Shown here: in pieces, positions 11,040 through 22,200 of the stretch
How the letters are laid out: every line of letters starts with the position of its first letter
Position numbering within the stretch: position 1 is the stretch's first letter
Source of the DNA: Erodium maritimum
Lineage: Eukaryota; Streptophyta; Magnoliopsida; Geraniales; Geraniaceae
Length of the DNA: 64,000 bases
Direction: 5' to 3'
Assembly (NCBI GenBank): GCA_963921825.1
Contig: OY997592.1
Coordinates: forward strand, 31,103,730-31,167,729
Translations under genes and position numbers: made by a program
The notes under the pieces: model-generated
Told to the model about the DNA's origin: nothing
The model's input: only the letters and a program-made list of their open reading frames with translations
Databases searched by the model: none

Positions 11040-12716
11040 AAAATCCTACCCTAAACCAAACCGTTGCCTCCCTCCTCTTCACCCCGCTGATAACTATCGT
11101 GGCTCCGACCGCGATAGTTTCCGGAGGAGACCCTTCCCCTCCCTCCATTTGCTCTCACTTCTCTTTCTTCTTCCTTCATTCTTCTCGTTTTCTCAGACTT
11201 GATGCTTTTAAGATCCAGTTTATCAACTCTAGCTTATGTCTAGTCCTCGGATTTTCCGGCCGTCTTCTCGTCATGAGGCTTCCCCTTTGGCCAGTGTCTC
11301 ACTTCTTCGTCCTGACGCTTCTCTTCTGGCCATCGTAGCTCCAGATCTGGTCGTGTTGGCCTCTATTCTAACACCTCGGGACTATGTGAAGAAAATCTTA
11401 TTCTCCGGTGAAGCGTTGGTCGGCCTGGTCTCTCCGGCCTAGTGGTTCGGATGATAGTTCTCTACTCGTTCAGTGGAGGTCTCATTTCGGGAAGTCGCTG
11501 CTAGGTGCGGGTATTTGATGTCCTCCATTCTTCTGGCTCGTCTACGCCTACCCTTGGCTGTTCTATGGTCGAAGGTCGGCTGCCTCCTCAAGATCCTTGC
11601 CTCCCGTTGGTCCTCTGAGTAAACCCCCTAACCTTAGTTCGTCGGAGCCTCAGGCTCCCTTTTTTTTGGTCTTCTTCGTACATCTAGACTCTTTGGGTTC
11701 GCGTTTTCGAAACTCGTGGAGCGTGTGCTGTTGGATTTGCTTCGCCTCTGTCTTTCGTCGTCTTCGGTAAGACGTGCAAGTTCTATACTGGTTTTGTTGT
11801 GGAGCTATTGAGTTTCTTCGACCTATTGTCAGCGATATTCGTCGTGTCTCGGGTGAGTCGTGCAAGTTATGTAGTGGATTCGATGTCGAGCTGCTCTATT
11901 CGTCTTCTCCGACCTTCTTCTATCAAGGACATCGAGTTCTTTGAGGTGAGACTACCGTAATCCTTTTACTTCTTTCATATCTGTGTGGTGTCATTACTTT
12001 TCTTGTGAACTGAATCTCTATTTGGTTATCTCCTCTTTCGTCTGCTTTTCGGTAGGGGCCTCGTCGGGTTGTTGGTTGTTGGCCTACAACGAGTCGTCTT
12101 AGCCTATTGGCTTCTTTTGAAAACCGAGGTGGGGTGCGATTTCAAGGCCTTAGCGGTTCTGGTGGTAGTCACCGGACCTATTTCTATCGGTTTTGTGGTG
12201 TTGGCCATCGACGTGTCGGTCGCTTCCCTCCTCTATTTTTGGACGGGTGGGAGGCGCCGGTGATTAAGGGATCATTCAGGTTTTGGTTATTCTTGGGCTT
12301 CCAGGAGTGTTGGATGGTCGTTGTTGAGTTTTCTTTAGTTTTAACCTTTGTGCTTATTGGTTAGAAAATACCGGTTTCAGATCGTTATATGTTATAATCT
12401 GAATTCTAGACCTTGTCTTTTGTTTTTCCCAACTTAGTATAGGTTTAAGACCTAGGTTGTCGGGTTTTCTTGAGGTTACCTTTCTTTTGTTTGCTCTGGT
12501 GGTATTGTTGTTCTCTCTTGTTGGGGATTCCCTGTCCGTGCTTCAAAATTGGTAAACCTGGGTATAGGTTATGTTAGACCCGACCTTCTTCTGTTTAAGT
12601 TGTACCACCTTTTTATAAGCCTTGTTGTTTCATCTCCTCTTGAGGGTTTATCCCTTGTTCTTGTTTCTTCGCCTTGAAAGCTTGAATTAATAAATTTTCA
12701 TTTGTTGATAAAAAAA
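11040..12716 (+). mobile_element. LINE-like retroposon remnant with poly(A) tail
   Basis: This GC-richer, CT-rich block ends with gaattaataaattttcattt, tgttgat and an A run at 12710-12716, the form of a plant LINE 3' end. The first part (11050-11250) is pyrimidine-rich like a LINE 5' UTR. No ORF2 domains lie between, so the copy would be internally deleted. No target duplication was found. It could also be a transcribed pseudogene of another kind. Confidence 0.35.
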
Positions 12717-13204
12717 TGGTATATTTGATTTTCGTCAAAGAAACAAAAACAATTGGATAATTTTTGAAAAAGTTATGGTCCAATTTTTGAAACAAGAAAA
12801 TTATTGTGTATATAGTACATGACAATTTTTCCGTCCAAAAACAGATAAAATGAGTAAGGTGAAGAAGAGAATAGATCAAATAGAAACCATGCCTTAACGT
12901 AAAAATCGCGTGAACCCATCCAAGCCATCTATTTCATAAATGGATGGATGAGATGCAATTGAGTGGTTGACTTGTTGACTACAAAAACACAGTATTTTTT
13001 GGTAAGTTGTAGGAGGTTTTCAGTAAAACTATCTTATTATTTTTTTACCAATTTACAAATTTAATTTTTCGCTTTGTTTGAACTCCGATTGACTTTAAAC
13101 TTGCGCCAATATTTTTTATTTTTTCAAGGGCTTTCTATCAAGATCAATCATGAATATATTTTGAAGAGCGAATTTTTTTTTTATTTCGGGGTCGATTTAA
13201 AAAT

Positions 13205-13325
13205 AACTATATCTGGGTAATTTTTATCAACACTTTACACTAATTTTATCAACATTGAACACTGGTTTTATCAACACGGAACACTGGTTTTATCACCTCA
13301 TTTTACCAAAATTGAACATGATTTT
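13205..13325. repeat. Minisatellite of foldback element A, left part
   Basis: Imperfect units of roughly 25-30 bp built on tttatcaacattgaacact and gttttatcacctcatttta. It continues at 17388-17830 on the far side of the gypsy insertion. Confidence 0.75.
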
Positions 13326-15640
13326 TGTAAGACCCGCTTCCGGTCGAACCGGTAACTCCGGAAGTCACTCGGGACTTCTCAGGAACTCAAACGAAGTAGC
13401 CATTATCACGGTTGGCTTCAGGGAAGAAAACCCTTTCGTTTGAGTATAATATTGCATAAAGTCAATGTTGGTCAAAACGAGACTTTATATCGACTAAAGC
13501 TTCAATTTTAAAAGTGCTGGAATTTAAATTGGGAAATTAAATGAGCTAGAGTGACACTTGTCCTATTTTTGGTTGAATGAGAGAAAAAGGAATAGTCATT
13601 GTCCCTTTTACCCTCCCAAAAGCTCCTACATGGGTTTCTAGCTCAAGGGCCTTTAAGTCATTGCAACATTTAGGTATTATATGTGTTGGAGAAGCAAAAT
13701 CATTTCCTATTTTGCATTGTTGTAGCCGAAATTTGGAGAGGAAGAAAGGGAGAAGAGCTCCCATGGAAGCTTGAAGGAGAATCAAAGAAGAAGGAGCCTT
13801 GTGGAGTCATCTTCTAGCCTCCCACCCTCAAAAACACTAGCATCCTCTTCATCTCCACATCCTAGAGACTTCGGGAATCGAGCTAGAGGAGCAAGGATCA
13901 CGCCGAGACACGAGGGAAGAGCGAAGAGGTGATCACCGGACTTCACCAAAGCATTGAAGAGGAGGACCTTGAGAAATTTGGAGAGGAAGAAAGGGAGAAG
14001 AGCTCCCATGGAAGCTTGAAGGAGAATCAAAGAAGAAGGAGCCTTGTGGAGTCATCTTCTAGCCTCCCACCCTCAAAAACACTAGCATCCTCTTCATCTC
14101 CACATCCTAGAGACTTCGGGAATCGAGCTAGAGGAGCAAGGATCACGCCGAGACACGAGGGAAGAGCGAAGAGGTGATCACCGGACTTCACCAAAGCATT
14201 GAAGAGGAGGACCTTGAGGTAGGGGAAGCCTTAACCTCTCGTTTACGATGCTTAGTATGCATGCTAGGTTAATAAAATTGGAAAAGGTCCTAGATATGCA
14301 TATAGGATGCGAATAACTAGCTTAATCATCTTTCAATTGCTAATAACCGGAGTGTCTAGTGGTGACCGATTAGGATGCCAATCACTAGTATAGTTCGCTT
14401 TCAATACTTGGGCTATGATTGTCTGGTAGAGGAGCCTTGGCAAAGCCCTCGGATTAGTTGTGTGTTAGGATCACATGCTTGATTGTTGATTGTCTAGTAG
14501 ATAGGCTAAAGAGTCTAATGAAACTAGTGGAATTGCATGCTTGAATGCTATTTGAAGGCTTTATGATCATACTCGTATTTGCTCGTTGATTGTGTTCGAA
14601 TGATTACTTGATTTACTTGATTGGTTTTTGGGGGTATCGAGTATGACTGGTTGTACCGAGCGATACAATCAGGTGATCGATGCACCGGTGGTCCGAAACT
14701 GGTAAGTGAACGGTAAGTAGTAATTGGGTGATTGGTGTGATCTGATTTGGTGATTTGTGTGCGGTGTGCTATGGTGAATCGGTGATTTGTGAGCTATGTG
14801 TGTTATTGGATTGGTGGTAGTTGGGATTGGATTGCGTCGTGTTTCGGTTGAGTGTGTTCCTGAGTTGTTATCTGATTCTGATTGATACGGTATAGTCCCT
14901 ACACCGTTGAGGAGTCCGGTGTAGGGTGGGATGGCGATTATTGTTGTTACGGTATGGTACCTACACCGTTGAGGAGTCCGGTGTAGGATGTTATATTGGT
15001 TATTCAATTATTAACTATTTATCATTAAATTGCCCACGTGTGCGCTCCTACGGGAGTATGGCCCTGGGTTCCCAATGACATAAAATCCTTTGGAGACGTT
15101 TCTAAGAATCCCGATGATAAGCGCCCCGAAGGGTTGTTTCCGGTCGCCTCAATGTTATGCGTCTCCTCTGGATTTGAGGGAGAATCCGAGAGGACACATC
15201 ATGTGGATCGGAGGGTGGTGACTTCATGTGCCACGGCATTGATTGGTTTACTTATTACCCTTGTTTTGTTAAGTTATATTCTATTAACTTTATTGTTGAT
15301 CATGTTCGAGTTAAGGTCTACCTTGTTATGCGTTTTCCCTACTGAGTGTGAGCTCATCCCTTTGTTTTGCTGTTGTGTCTACAGGCTTGATGGGGGAGTA
15401 GAAGCTTGGGCGCTTCTCGGTGTGGGTTCATAGAGACTTCATGTTTATTCCCTTAATTTAAAAACAGTTTTGTAAAAACTTATTACTACACCCCCTGAGG
15501 GTTACTTTTACTGTATTTGAAACTATGGATTGAGGTACTCACTGGAGATTTTCGAGATTTAATATTGTTTCTTTGCTTTATTGTCTTCTCTTACCCGTCA
15601 TGCCTCGAGTCCGGGCGATAACCGGATTTGGGGCGTGACA
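13326..15640 (+). repeat. 5' LTR of gypsy element 2
   Basis: A 2315-bp LTR starts tgtaagacccgcttccgg and ends ccggatttggggcgtgaca. It contains a recent 245-bp tandem duplication, the paired motif of a 'ctacaccgttgaggagtccg' repeat (near 14900 and 14960), and a donor/acceptor-like pair (gag|gtaggg at 14219, ctacag at 15384) matching other gypsy LTRs in the window. Confidence 0.88.
13731..14218 (+). repeat. 245-bp tandem duplication in the LTR
   Basis: Sequence 13731-13973 is repeated almost perfectly at 13976-14218 (period 245), each copy starting atttggagaggaagaaaggg and ending gaggaccttgag. The near identity suggests a recent event. Mirrored ORFs in both copies are a by-product. Confidence 0.93.
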
Positions 15641-15643
15641 ATT

Positions 15644-15655
15644 TGGTATCAGAGC
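15644..15655 (+). other. Primer binding site (initiator tRNA-Met), gypsy element 2
   Basis: The motif tggtatcagagc lies three bases after the LTR end. It is complementary to the 3' end of plant initiator tRNA-Met and marks the start of minus-strand DNA synthesis. Confidence 0.92.
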
Positions 15656-16075
15656 CTGGTTTCAGTTGAAACAGGTGTCTTGCGAACTGATTTTCAAACC
15701 TCGGACCGAAGTCAATTAGGTGGGTAGCGTTAGGGAGTTGGAGTCTTGAGTTGCGTTAAGGGTTGTCCTAATTGAAATCTTGCACTACAATGTTTGCATT
15801 ACTTGATTGGTATCCTCTCACTAATGATCGGTGAGGCCGAATGGTTGAGATCGGAATTGGATTGACGGTCAATGACCGACCCGCTATGCATACCTGATAG
15901 TGAGAGCCAACCGTTAGTTGTGTTTGCCCTTTGGCGTATTACTTCGAGAAATTTTCAAGTTGTGGTTTGGCCCTGTTTAAGGGGAGATTTGTGATTGACT
16001 GTTGAGTCTTGGGTGACCATGAGAGCCGTGTGTTGATTTGTGTTGGGTGGCCATGAGAGCCGTGTACTAAGGTTA

Positions 16076-16270
16076 GTGTTATTTTGCTGGCCTCGAGGAG
16101 GTTGCGAGTGTTATTTTGCTGGCCTCGAGGAGGTTGCGAATGTTATTTTGCTGGCCTCGAGGAGGTTGCGAGTGTTATTTTGCTGGCCTCGGGGAGGTTG
16201 CGAGTTTAGCTGGCCTATACGGTTGCGAGTATTCTTTGGCTGGCCTACGTGGTTGCGAGTACGGGTTGGC
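16076..16270 (+). repeat. 33-bp minisatellite in the gypsy element 2 leader
   Basis: Four near-identical units (tattttgctggcctcgagg, then aggttgcgagtgt) followed by shorter diverged ones. The leader also holds copies of gggtgaccatgagagcc at 15998-16068, related to the 39-bp array of the solo LTR. Confidence 0.85.
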
Positions 16271-16486
16271 TGGCTTACGAGTTAGGGTCTCGGTAAGTTG
16301 CGAGCGTGTGTTATGGTTGAGTTTGGGGCACGAGTACCCCGTAGTAATTGGGAGCACGAGGACTCCGTTTATTGATTGCGTTGTGTACCTTAGGAGTATG
16401 AGAACTCCATTATTTTGATTGTGTGATGCCTTGAAAGAGCATGAGAACTCTGTGTGCCTGTACCTGGTGAATTTGTATTGGTGGTT

Positions 16487-16679
16487 GTCCCGCGTAAGCG
16501 GAGGGTTAAGGGAAATACGAATGGGGCATGCCGAATTTTCAGTAGAACTATAATGTTTACACCATTACGGGTTGACTCAGGGGCGCCACTGTAGTCGAGC
16601 GTGATGTTTTGATGTCAAGTTGTACAATGAAGTTCGGGGACGCCTGAACCAGATTGTAACAACATGAGATCGACATGAA
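16487..16679 (+). promoter_or_regulatory. Conserved leader block, gypsy element 2 (candidate packaging signal)
   Basis: This non-coding leader stretch aligns by eye with 54555-54750 in gypsy element 3, although the LTRs of the two families are strongly diverged. A 37-nt core (16569-16605, containing gactcaggggcgccactg) differs at one position. Such conservation between primer site and gag suggests an RNA function such as packaging or dimerisation. Function is inferred, not shown. Confidence 0.55.
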
Positions 16680-17182
16680 AAGGTTTGAGTAAAAGTTAAG
16701 AAATGGGAATTCATGAAAGAGAGGAAAAGGCTAAGGATGACTTTTAAATCGAATTGTGTTAGGTACTAAACCCTCCTGTGAAAGGATACCCGAGCAAGGG
16801 GTATGCCTGTTGTGTTGTGCCGCTTGTGTGATGTGCTTGAGAATGAATCCTCCTGTAGGAGTGGATTTCTTTGATTGATTGAATCCTCCTTTGGGAGTGG
16901 ATTTCTTTGATTGATTGAATTCTCTTGTGGGAGTAGATTTCTCTGTTTAATTGAACCCTCCTGTGAGAGTTGGTGTTGATTGCTAACTCGCTGGTTGTTG
17001 CTGTGTGACGCATAGAGATGCGAACTTGGGTGCTATATTATATGAGTATATATATCTACTAGTGTGAGGGGTGTATCTGTAGGTGACTTGTTTGACGCGT
17101 GTGTTCGTCCTTGTAACGTGTGAGAACCGTTGTTGACCTGAGTACTGAACATGTGCGTTATCCGTGCAGGCGGATAGACGAC

Positions 17183-17377
17183 ATGGCTCGTACGTACGTT
17201 CCTAGAGTTACCCGGGGCCGCCCAGCTGGGGGTCCGAGGCAGACACCTGCTGCTGAGCAGGAGGGGGCAGCTGACGCCCAGGATGCTGCTTCCACAGAGC
17301 ATCAGAGTGTTGGAGGTGGACCGACAGGGTCGCCACCCAGGACAGTTCCAGTCGTAGAGCCGACTCAACCGGATTTG
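17183..17377 (+). pseudogene. Truncated gag of gypsy element 2
   Basis: The frame starts MARTYVPRVTRGRP and is rich in Pro, Gly, Ala and Gln, matching the start of the gag at 55148 (MTPAYVPRGTWRHP). It stops being gag after about 65 codons where the deletion joins it to the LTR end. The ATG sits 14 bases after a conserved tgcag that looks like a 3' splice site (17165-17169). The capsid-like core and zinc knuckles are gone. Confidence 0.75.
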
Positions 17378-17387
17378 GGGCGTGACA

Positions 17388-17830
17388 ATTTTTATCACCT
17401 CATCACTTGTTTTTATATCACCTCATCACATGTCTAGTTTTATCAACACTGAACACTCACTTTATCAACACGGAACACTAGTTTATCACCTCATTTTACC
17501 AAGACTGAACATGATTTTTATCATCTCATCACTTGTTTTTATATCACCTCATCATATGTCTTTTATCAACATTGAGCACTAGTTTTATCAACACTAAACA
17601 TTAGGTTTATCAGCACATCACATGTGTTTTATCACCCCATAACTTGTTTTTTTATCACTTCAGCACACGTGTTTGATCACCTTAACATATATATTTTTTT
17701 TATCAACAATAAACACCATTTTTGTCATTATCGAACACTAGTTTTATCACCTTGATATGAAACATTTATTAGTGAAGATTTATCAATACTCAACAATAGT
17801 TTTATCACCATGATATAATTTATTTTTTTC
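17388..17830. repeat. Minisatellite of foldback element A, right part
   Basis: Continuation of the array at 13205-13325: imperfect units of gttttatcaacactgaaca and tttatcacctcatcac. It appears in order after removing the gypsy insertion. Confidence 0.75.
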
Positions 17831-17975
17831 ATGCTTCAAAATATATTTATGACTGATCTTGTTTTAAAGCCCTTAGAAAAATAAAAATAATGGCGCAAGT
17901 TTGAAGCTAATCGGAATTGAAACGAAGCGGGAATGATTAAATTAGTGAATTGGTCAAGAAAAAAAAGGCAGTTGT

Positions 17976-18278
17976 TGTCCACATGACACCATGCTATTAC
18001 AATTATGCCCTTACTTGTGTAAGAGATTTTTTAATTGTGCGTGCGTTTGGTGACTTGTGGGGTGATGATTTACATCATGGTGGATGTTGGATCTTATGTG
18101 TGTGTGGTTAAAATGGGTTCATACAGTTTTTAGGATAAGAAGAGTTTTTAGCCGATATGTCCTCATGTGAAGAAATAATCAGATATCGTCCAATTTTTTT
18201 TAATTTTAATGTAACGGAGCAAAATAAACATAACTTTTTGTTCATCTTTCATTTCATCCATGTCAATTGACCCCGCTT
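17976..18278. other. Unassigned intergenic DNA
   Basis: Nothing coding is visible. This lies between foldback element A and the Harbinger-like element and may include the outer end of element A. Confidence 0.4.
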
Positions 18279-18639
18279 AGAGCATATACATCTAGGGGGC
18301 ATGATACAGGGTGTAGGATCCCTATGCTGAATAGGATGGGTGTGGGATCCCTATGTTGACTAGGATGAATTGTGATCTATCCCCTAAAACTGAGAGTGTT
18401 CCATATCAAGGGGTAGATATGAGGATCATGGTTTGTATAAGTGGATAATTAATTATGCTTTTACTGAATTTGTTAAATTCATATTTTATTAACTAAATAG
18501 TAAATAAAATTGAAATAAAATACATAAAATTAATTAATTAACTAAAATGCAAAACTAATTAATAAACTTGAAATTTCATCAATTATCAAATAAAAAAACT
18601 ACAATGCTTTTGGTAATATAAATTTATTAAGGAAGCATC

Positions 18640-18849
18640 TCACTCATCCGAATCCGAGTCGTTGTCCGAGCCACGGTAAGTCGCTCCAAACGACTCCATA
18701 TGTGCTCCATAACGCCATGTTGGAATTACCGATTGGTCTCATCATTCGTGTCTCCGCCTGACTCCTTCCTCCCAAGCACGAAGTTCGGCTACGACCTCGA
18801 GACATTCGGCTTCGAACTCCTTCATCGTTTGAGCTTCGTCATCAGACAT
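18640..18849 (-). pseudogene. Short acidic reading frame, broken
   Basis: On the minus strand an ATG at 18849 opens MSDDEAQTMKEFEAECLEVV and runs about 36 codons to a stop. A second frame then continues WRYGAHMESFGATYRGSDND and ends in an Asp/Ser/Glu tail with a stop at 18640. A frameshift and a stop separate the halves. I do not recognise the family. An acidic helix followed by a DS-rich tail in this setting suggests an accessory or transposase-end relic of the surrounding element. Confidence 0.4.
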
Positions 18850-19053
18850 TTTTGGTCACAAAAATATGACAATTGGAGAGAAAATGTAGAGAAAATTTTG
18901 AGAGAGGTGTTGTAGAATGAATGAATGGGGTGAGGGGTAGTTATAGGTGGGGAAACATTGTTTTTTGAATTAAATTTGTATTTATTTTGATTTAAAAAAA
19001 CTACCCGTCACTGACAATTGCTCGGCAACGGTCATTTTTTTCTCTCCCAAGGC

Positions 19054-19059
19054 CACGTG
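19054..19059. promoter_or_regulatory. G-box (CACGTG) upstream of the oligopeptidase gene
   Basis: A CACGTG inside the near-palindrome ggccacgtgtcgtggcc, 236 bp before the start codon. Such boxes bind bZIP and bHLH factors. It lies within the possible right end of the Harbinger-like element, so it may have been brought in by it. Confidence 0.35.
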
Positions 19060-19294
19060 TCGTGGCCGGATTGGCCGAGCTCGCTCCCCCACACCCCACA
19101 CTTGTGATTCTCATTTCGACATTGCGGGCCGCACTCGGCCTCGCGTTACGTGGTCCGCGGTTCAAACACACCACACCACAACCATGGGATCGTCACCGCA
19201 AAAAATCCAATCCAAGGCCTGGGAGAGACGGACACCATTCTGATTACAAATGAGAGCAGCAAAGAGACTGTTGTTGGTGGGACTGTTTCTTGTG

Positions 19295-22200
19295 ATGGCT
19301 ACTACCGCAACGACCCGCATCTCCCTCTCATCCCGCTCTGTCCTGCGCCGGCGACGCCCTGCCTTTTCTCTTCCCCTTTCTTCTCCCAAACATTTGCCCA
19401 GATCCTTCCCCTGTCCCCTCTGGTCCTCCTCTTTCTCCTCCTGTCTCCACTCCCTCCGCAGCCCCGCTTCCTCCTCCTCGTCTTCTCTACCCTTCTGCTC
19501 CTCCACTCGCTCCTTCCGCGCTCCTTCCATGGCCGCCTCCGCTGCGTTTGACGACAATCCTCTCTTGGCTGACTTCGACTTCCCACCTTTTGACGTCGTC
19601 GAGGCTAAGCATGTTCGTCCCGGAATTCGAGCTATTCTGAGTCAATTGGTGAGGTCTTCTATTGTTTTTTTCGTCGTTGCTGTAAATGGTGATATTGCTT
19701 CTCTCGGTGGTTGATTTTTGTGGATTTTCTGTGTAGGAGAGTGATCTGGATGATCTAGAGAGGACGGTGGAGCCGTCCTGGGATAAGCTGGTGGAGCCAC
19801 TGGAGAAGATTTGGGATCGATTATCGGTGGTTTGGGGGATGGTTAATCATCTTAAGTCGGTTAAGGATTCTGCCGAGCTTCGTGCTGCCATTGAAGAAGT
19901 CCAGGTATGCTCTCCTTACCCCAAATTCAAAGGAAGCTCGTTTGATGACCTGGCTTGATAATCTTCAAATGTGTGCACCGATTGTTATCTCAATGGAACT
20001 TTTTGGGAAACCTAGAAGTTAGGATGAAATTGAATTAATTGATGGATACAAGAAGTTGCACCTGTTTTTTTTTTGGCTTATTTTCCATATTCTCCAAGTG
20101 AGGTGAACAGGATTTCCCCACTTCATTTTGGTTTCGTGCTGTTTTTTCTGTCCTTTCCAGCCGGAGAAGATCAAGTTGGCTCTCAAGTTGGGTCAGAGCA
20201 AACCTATATACAATGCATTTAAAGCTATCCAACAATCTCCAGAGTGGCAAACACTGAGTGATGCCCGTAAACGTGTAGTTGAAGGTATGTTAGATTTACT
20301 TAACTTAAATGGTGCATCATCCTTAGTGTAGAACACTTGTAGGGATGCATCGTGCTTATTGTCAGACTCCATACTGCTTGTTTGGGTTTACACAATGATT
20401 GCCAATGACTGAGTAAATAAATACCCATCAGCTGCATCCTTTATGAATTCATACATACATTGTTGATAGTGACATACTAGTAATTCTCACTTTCATTTAT
20501 TAGAACTTTTTTCTTGATGCTTCTGAACACGTGATGGCTGGAAAGGGCCTGTACCATTGTATGGGATCTAGCTATTAAGATGCTTACATTTTTTGAGCCC
20601 CACTTCACCAATCAAGGTCAAATCTGTTTGAGAACTCATCGTGCAGTTACAATGACATTAAATTGGGTAGTGATGTCATGCCTCTTTTTGCTTATTAATT
20701 CAGCTGCAAAAGCACATCGACTGGTTACCTTCTGTAAATACGTAGTTGGAGATTGGATCTGACTTGGAACATTATCTCATATTCGGTTCACACTCACGGC
20801 GCGTTGTAATGTTATTTTATTTTAGGCTTACAATGCCATTCCTTGTTTTAAATTGAAGTTCATCCTAAATTTGTATGATATTGCTAAATAATTATTTTTG
20901 TGTATACAGGGCAAATAAAGGAAGCGGTTCTTAATGGTGTTGCTCTTGAAGATGATAAAAGAGAACAATTTAACAAAATTGAACAGGTACCTTTTTTTTT
21001 CAACAAAAGGGTGCTGCAGTTTATAATGTGAATGGGCCATGGGTGCATCTACAAAACAACACTTGCTTTCTTCTTCTGGTCATTTGAACGGAAAAGAATT
21101 GTCTAATAGGTGTAATTATGAAAACTGGATAGTAAATAATGCGTTCTTGAAGGTAATTTTTCTCCTTTTTGCATTTGCTGCTGTGTATCATTTACCATTT
21201 CTGTATGCAGGAACTGCAAAGACTATCTCAGAAATTTGGGGAGAATGTTTTGGACGCTACAAAGAAATTTGAGAAACTAATAACTGACAAGAAAGACATT
21301 GCAGGATTGCCTGCTAGTGCACTTGGTTTAGCTGCACAGACAGCAGTTTCTAAGGTATTCAAAATTTGGATCATATAATTGTTTTTCTTTTGTTCTATTT
21401 CTTGTGTCCATTCATTTCTATCTGTCTTGCCAGGGACACAAGGATGCAACTGCTGAGAATGGGCCATGGGTATTTACACTGGACGCCCCAAGTTTTCTCC
21501 CTATCTTGCAGCATGCTCAAAACCGAATATTACGTGAGGAAGTCTACCGAGCTTATATAACTCGTGCCTCAAGTGGAGATTTGGACAATTCACCAATCAT
21601 TGACCAGATTCTGATGCTTAGGTTGGAAAAGGCTAAACTTCTCAACTACAATAACTATGCTGAGGTATGATCAATATATTTAGGAATACATTTGTTCCAT
21701 AGACTTGCTATGCTCTGATAGGCTTACTGAAATATACATTAACAGGTAAGCATGGCAACTAAAATGGCTACGGTTGATAGAGCCCAAGAACTTCTGGAAA
21801 AGCTACGCAGTGCTTCTTGGGATCCTGCAGTTAAAGGTAGCTTGTTACTCATTTGGTTGCTATCAAATACACATTTTCAAGTTTTAAGTGAATTTATCAC
21901 AAGCGCTTTGTTGGTTGTGGAATGACTTGTCATTGTTGTCATCTGTTTTGTTTACTTATTTGTTCTATGTTTTATAATTTGAGTTTAACTCAACTTTGTC
22001 TTAGTTCACCATTTCAGAAGGTAGGTTTAGTTATTGGTTGTATTTATTAAAGTGGAATATAACCGATTTCTCTAGTCTGAAACTGACACTTATCAAAGCT
22101 GATAAGTTTATTTTGGTTTCTGTAGATCTGGAAGACCTTCAAACTTTCTCCAAGGAACAGGGTGCAGTAGAAGCTAATGATTTGAGACACTGGGACCTCA

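Larger units (their letters stand above)
13326..17387 (+). mobile_element. Ty3/gypsy element 2, internally deleted
   Basis: It has a complete 5' LTR (13326-15640), an initiator tRNA-Met primer site, a leader, and the first 65 codons of gag. It then jumps directly to the last 19 bp or so of an LTR (ccggatttggggcgtgaca). The 5-bp target duplication atttt flanks it (13321-13325 and 17388-17392), so both outer ends are original. Most of gag, all of pol and most of the 3' LTR were lost in one deletion with a short aacc homology at the junction (about 17367-17370). Confidence 0.88.
13030..17975. mobile_element. Foldback element A, split by a gypsy insertion
   Basis: The left arm (about 13035-13180: accaatttacaaatttaat, then ttgcgccaatattttt, then gaatatattttgaag) is the inverted partner of the right arm (about 17828-17970: caaaatatatttatgac, then aataatggcgcaagttt, then aattagtgaattggtcaag). 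Between the arms lies minisatellite DNA built on tttatcaaca and gttttatcacc. A gypsy element (13326-17387) is inserted in it. The arms resemble those of element B in intron 15 of the host gene (27461-28730), so both belong to one non-autonomous family. Outer ends are not firmly placed. Confidence 0.7.
18279..19106. mobile_element. Possible Harbinger-like non-autonomous element
   Basis: The left end reads gagcatatacatctaggggg and the right end, inverted, reads gagaatcacaagtgtgggg. Both loosely resemble the GAGCATCCACA-type ends of plant PIF/Harbinger elements. The interior is AT-rich and contains a degenerate minus-strand acidic ORF (18640-18849). No exact 3-bp TTA or TAA duplication was found, so borders are doubtful. 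It ends less than 200 bp before the host gene's start codon. Confidence 0.4.

Noticed and set aside
14669..15433. 112- and 131-codon ORFs between 14669 and 15433
   Set aside because: Both lie in the gypsy element 2 LTR, lack known motifs, and contain LTR repeat words.
17120..17437. 105-codon ORF ending FYHLITCFYITSSHV
   Set aside because: Only the part from 17183 to about 17377 is gag. The tail is read-through into the LTR end and foldback minisatellite.
19162..19557. 131-codon minus-strand ORF
   Set aside because: Antisense shadow of exon 1 of the oligopeptidase, caused by its CT-rich, serine-coding transit peptide.
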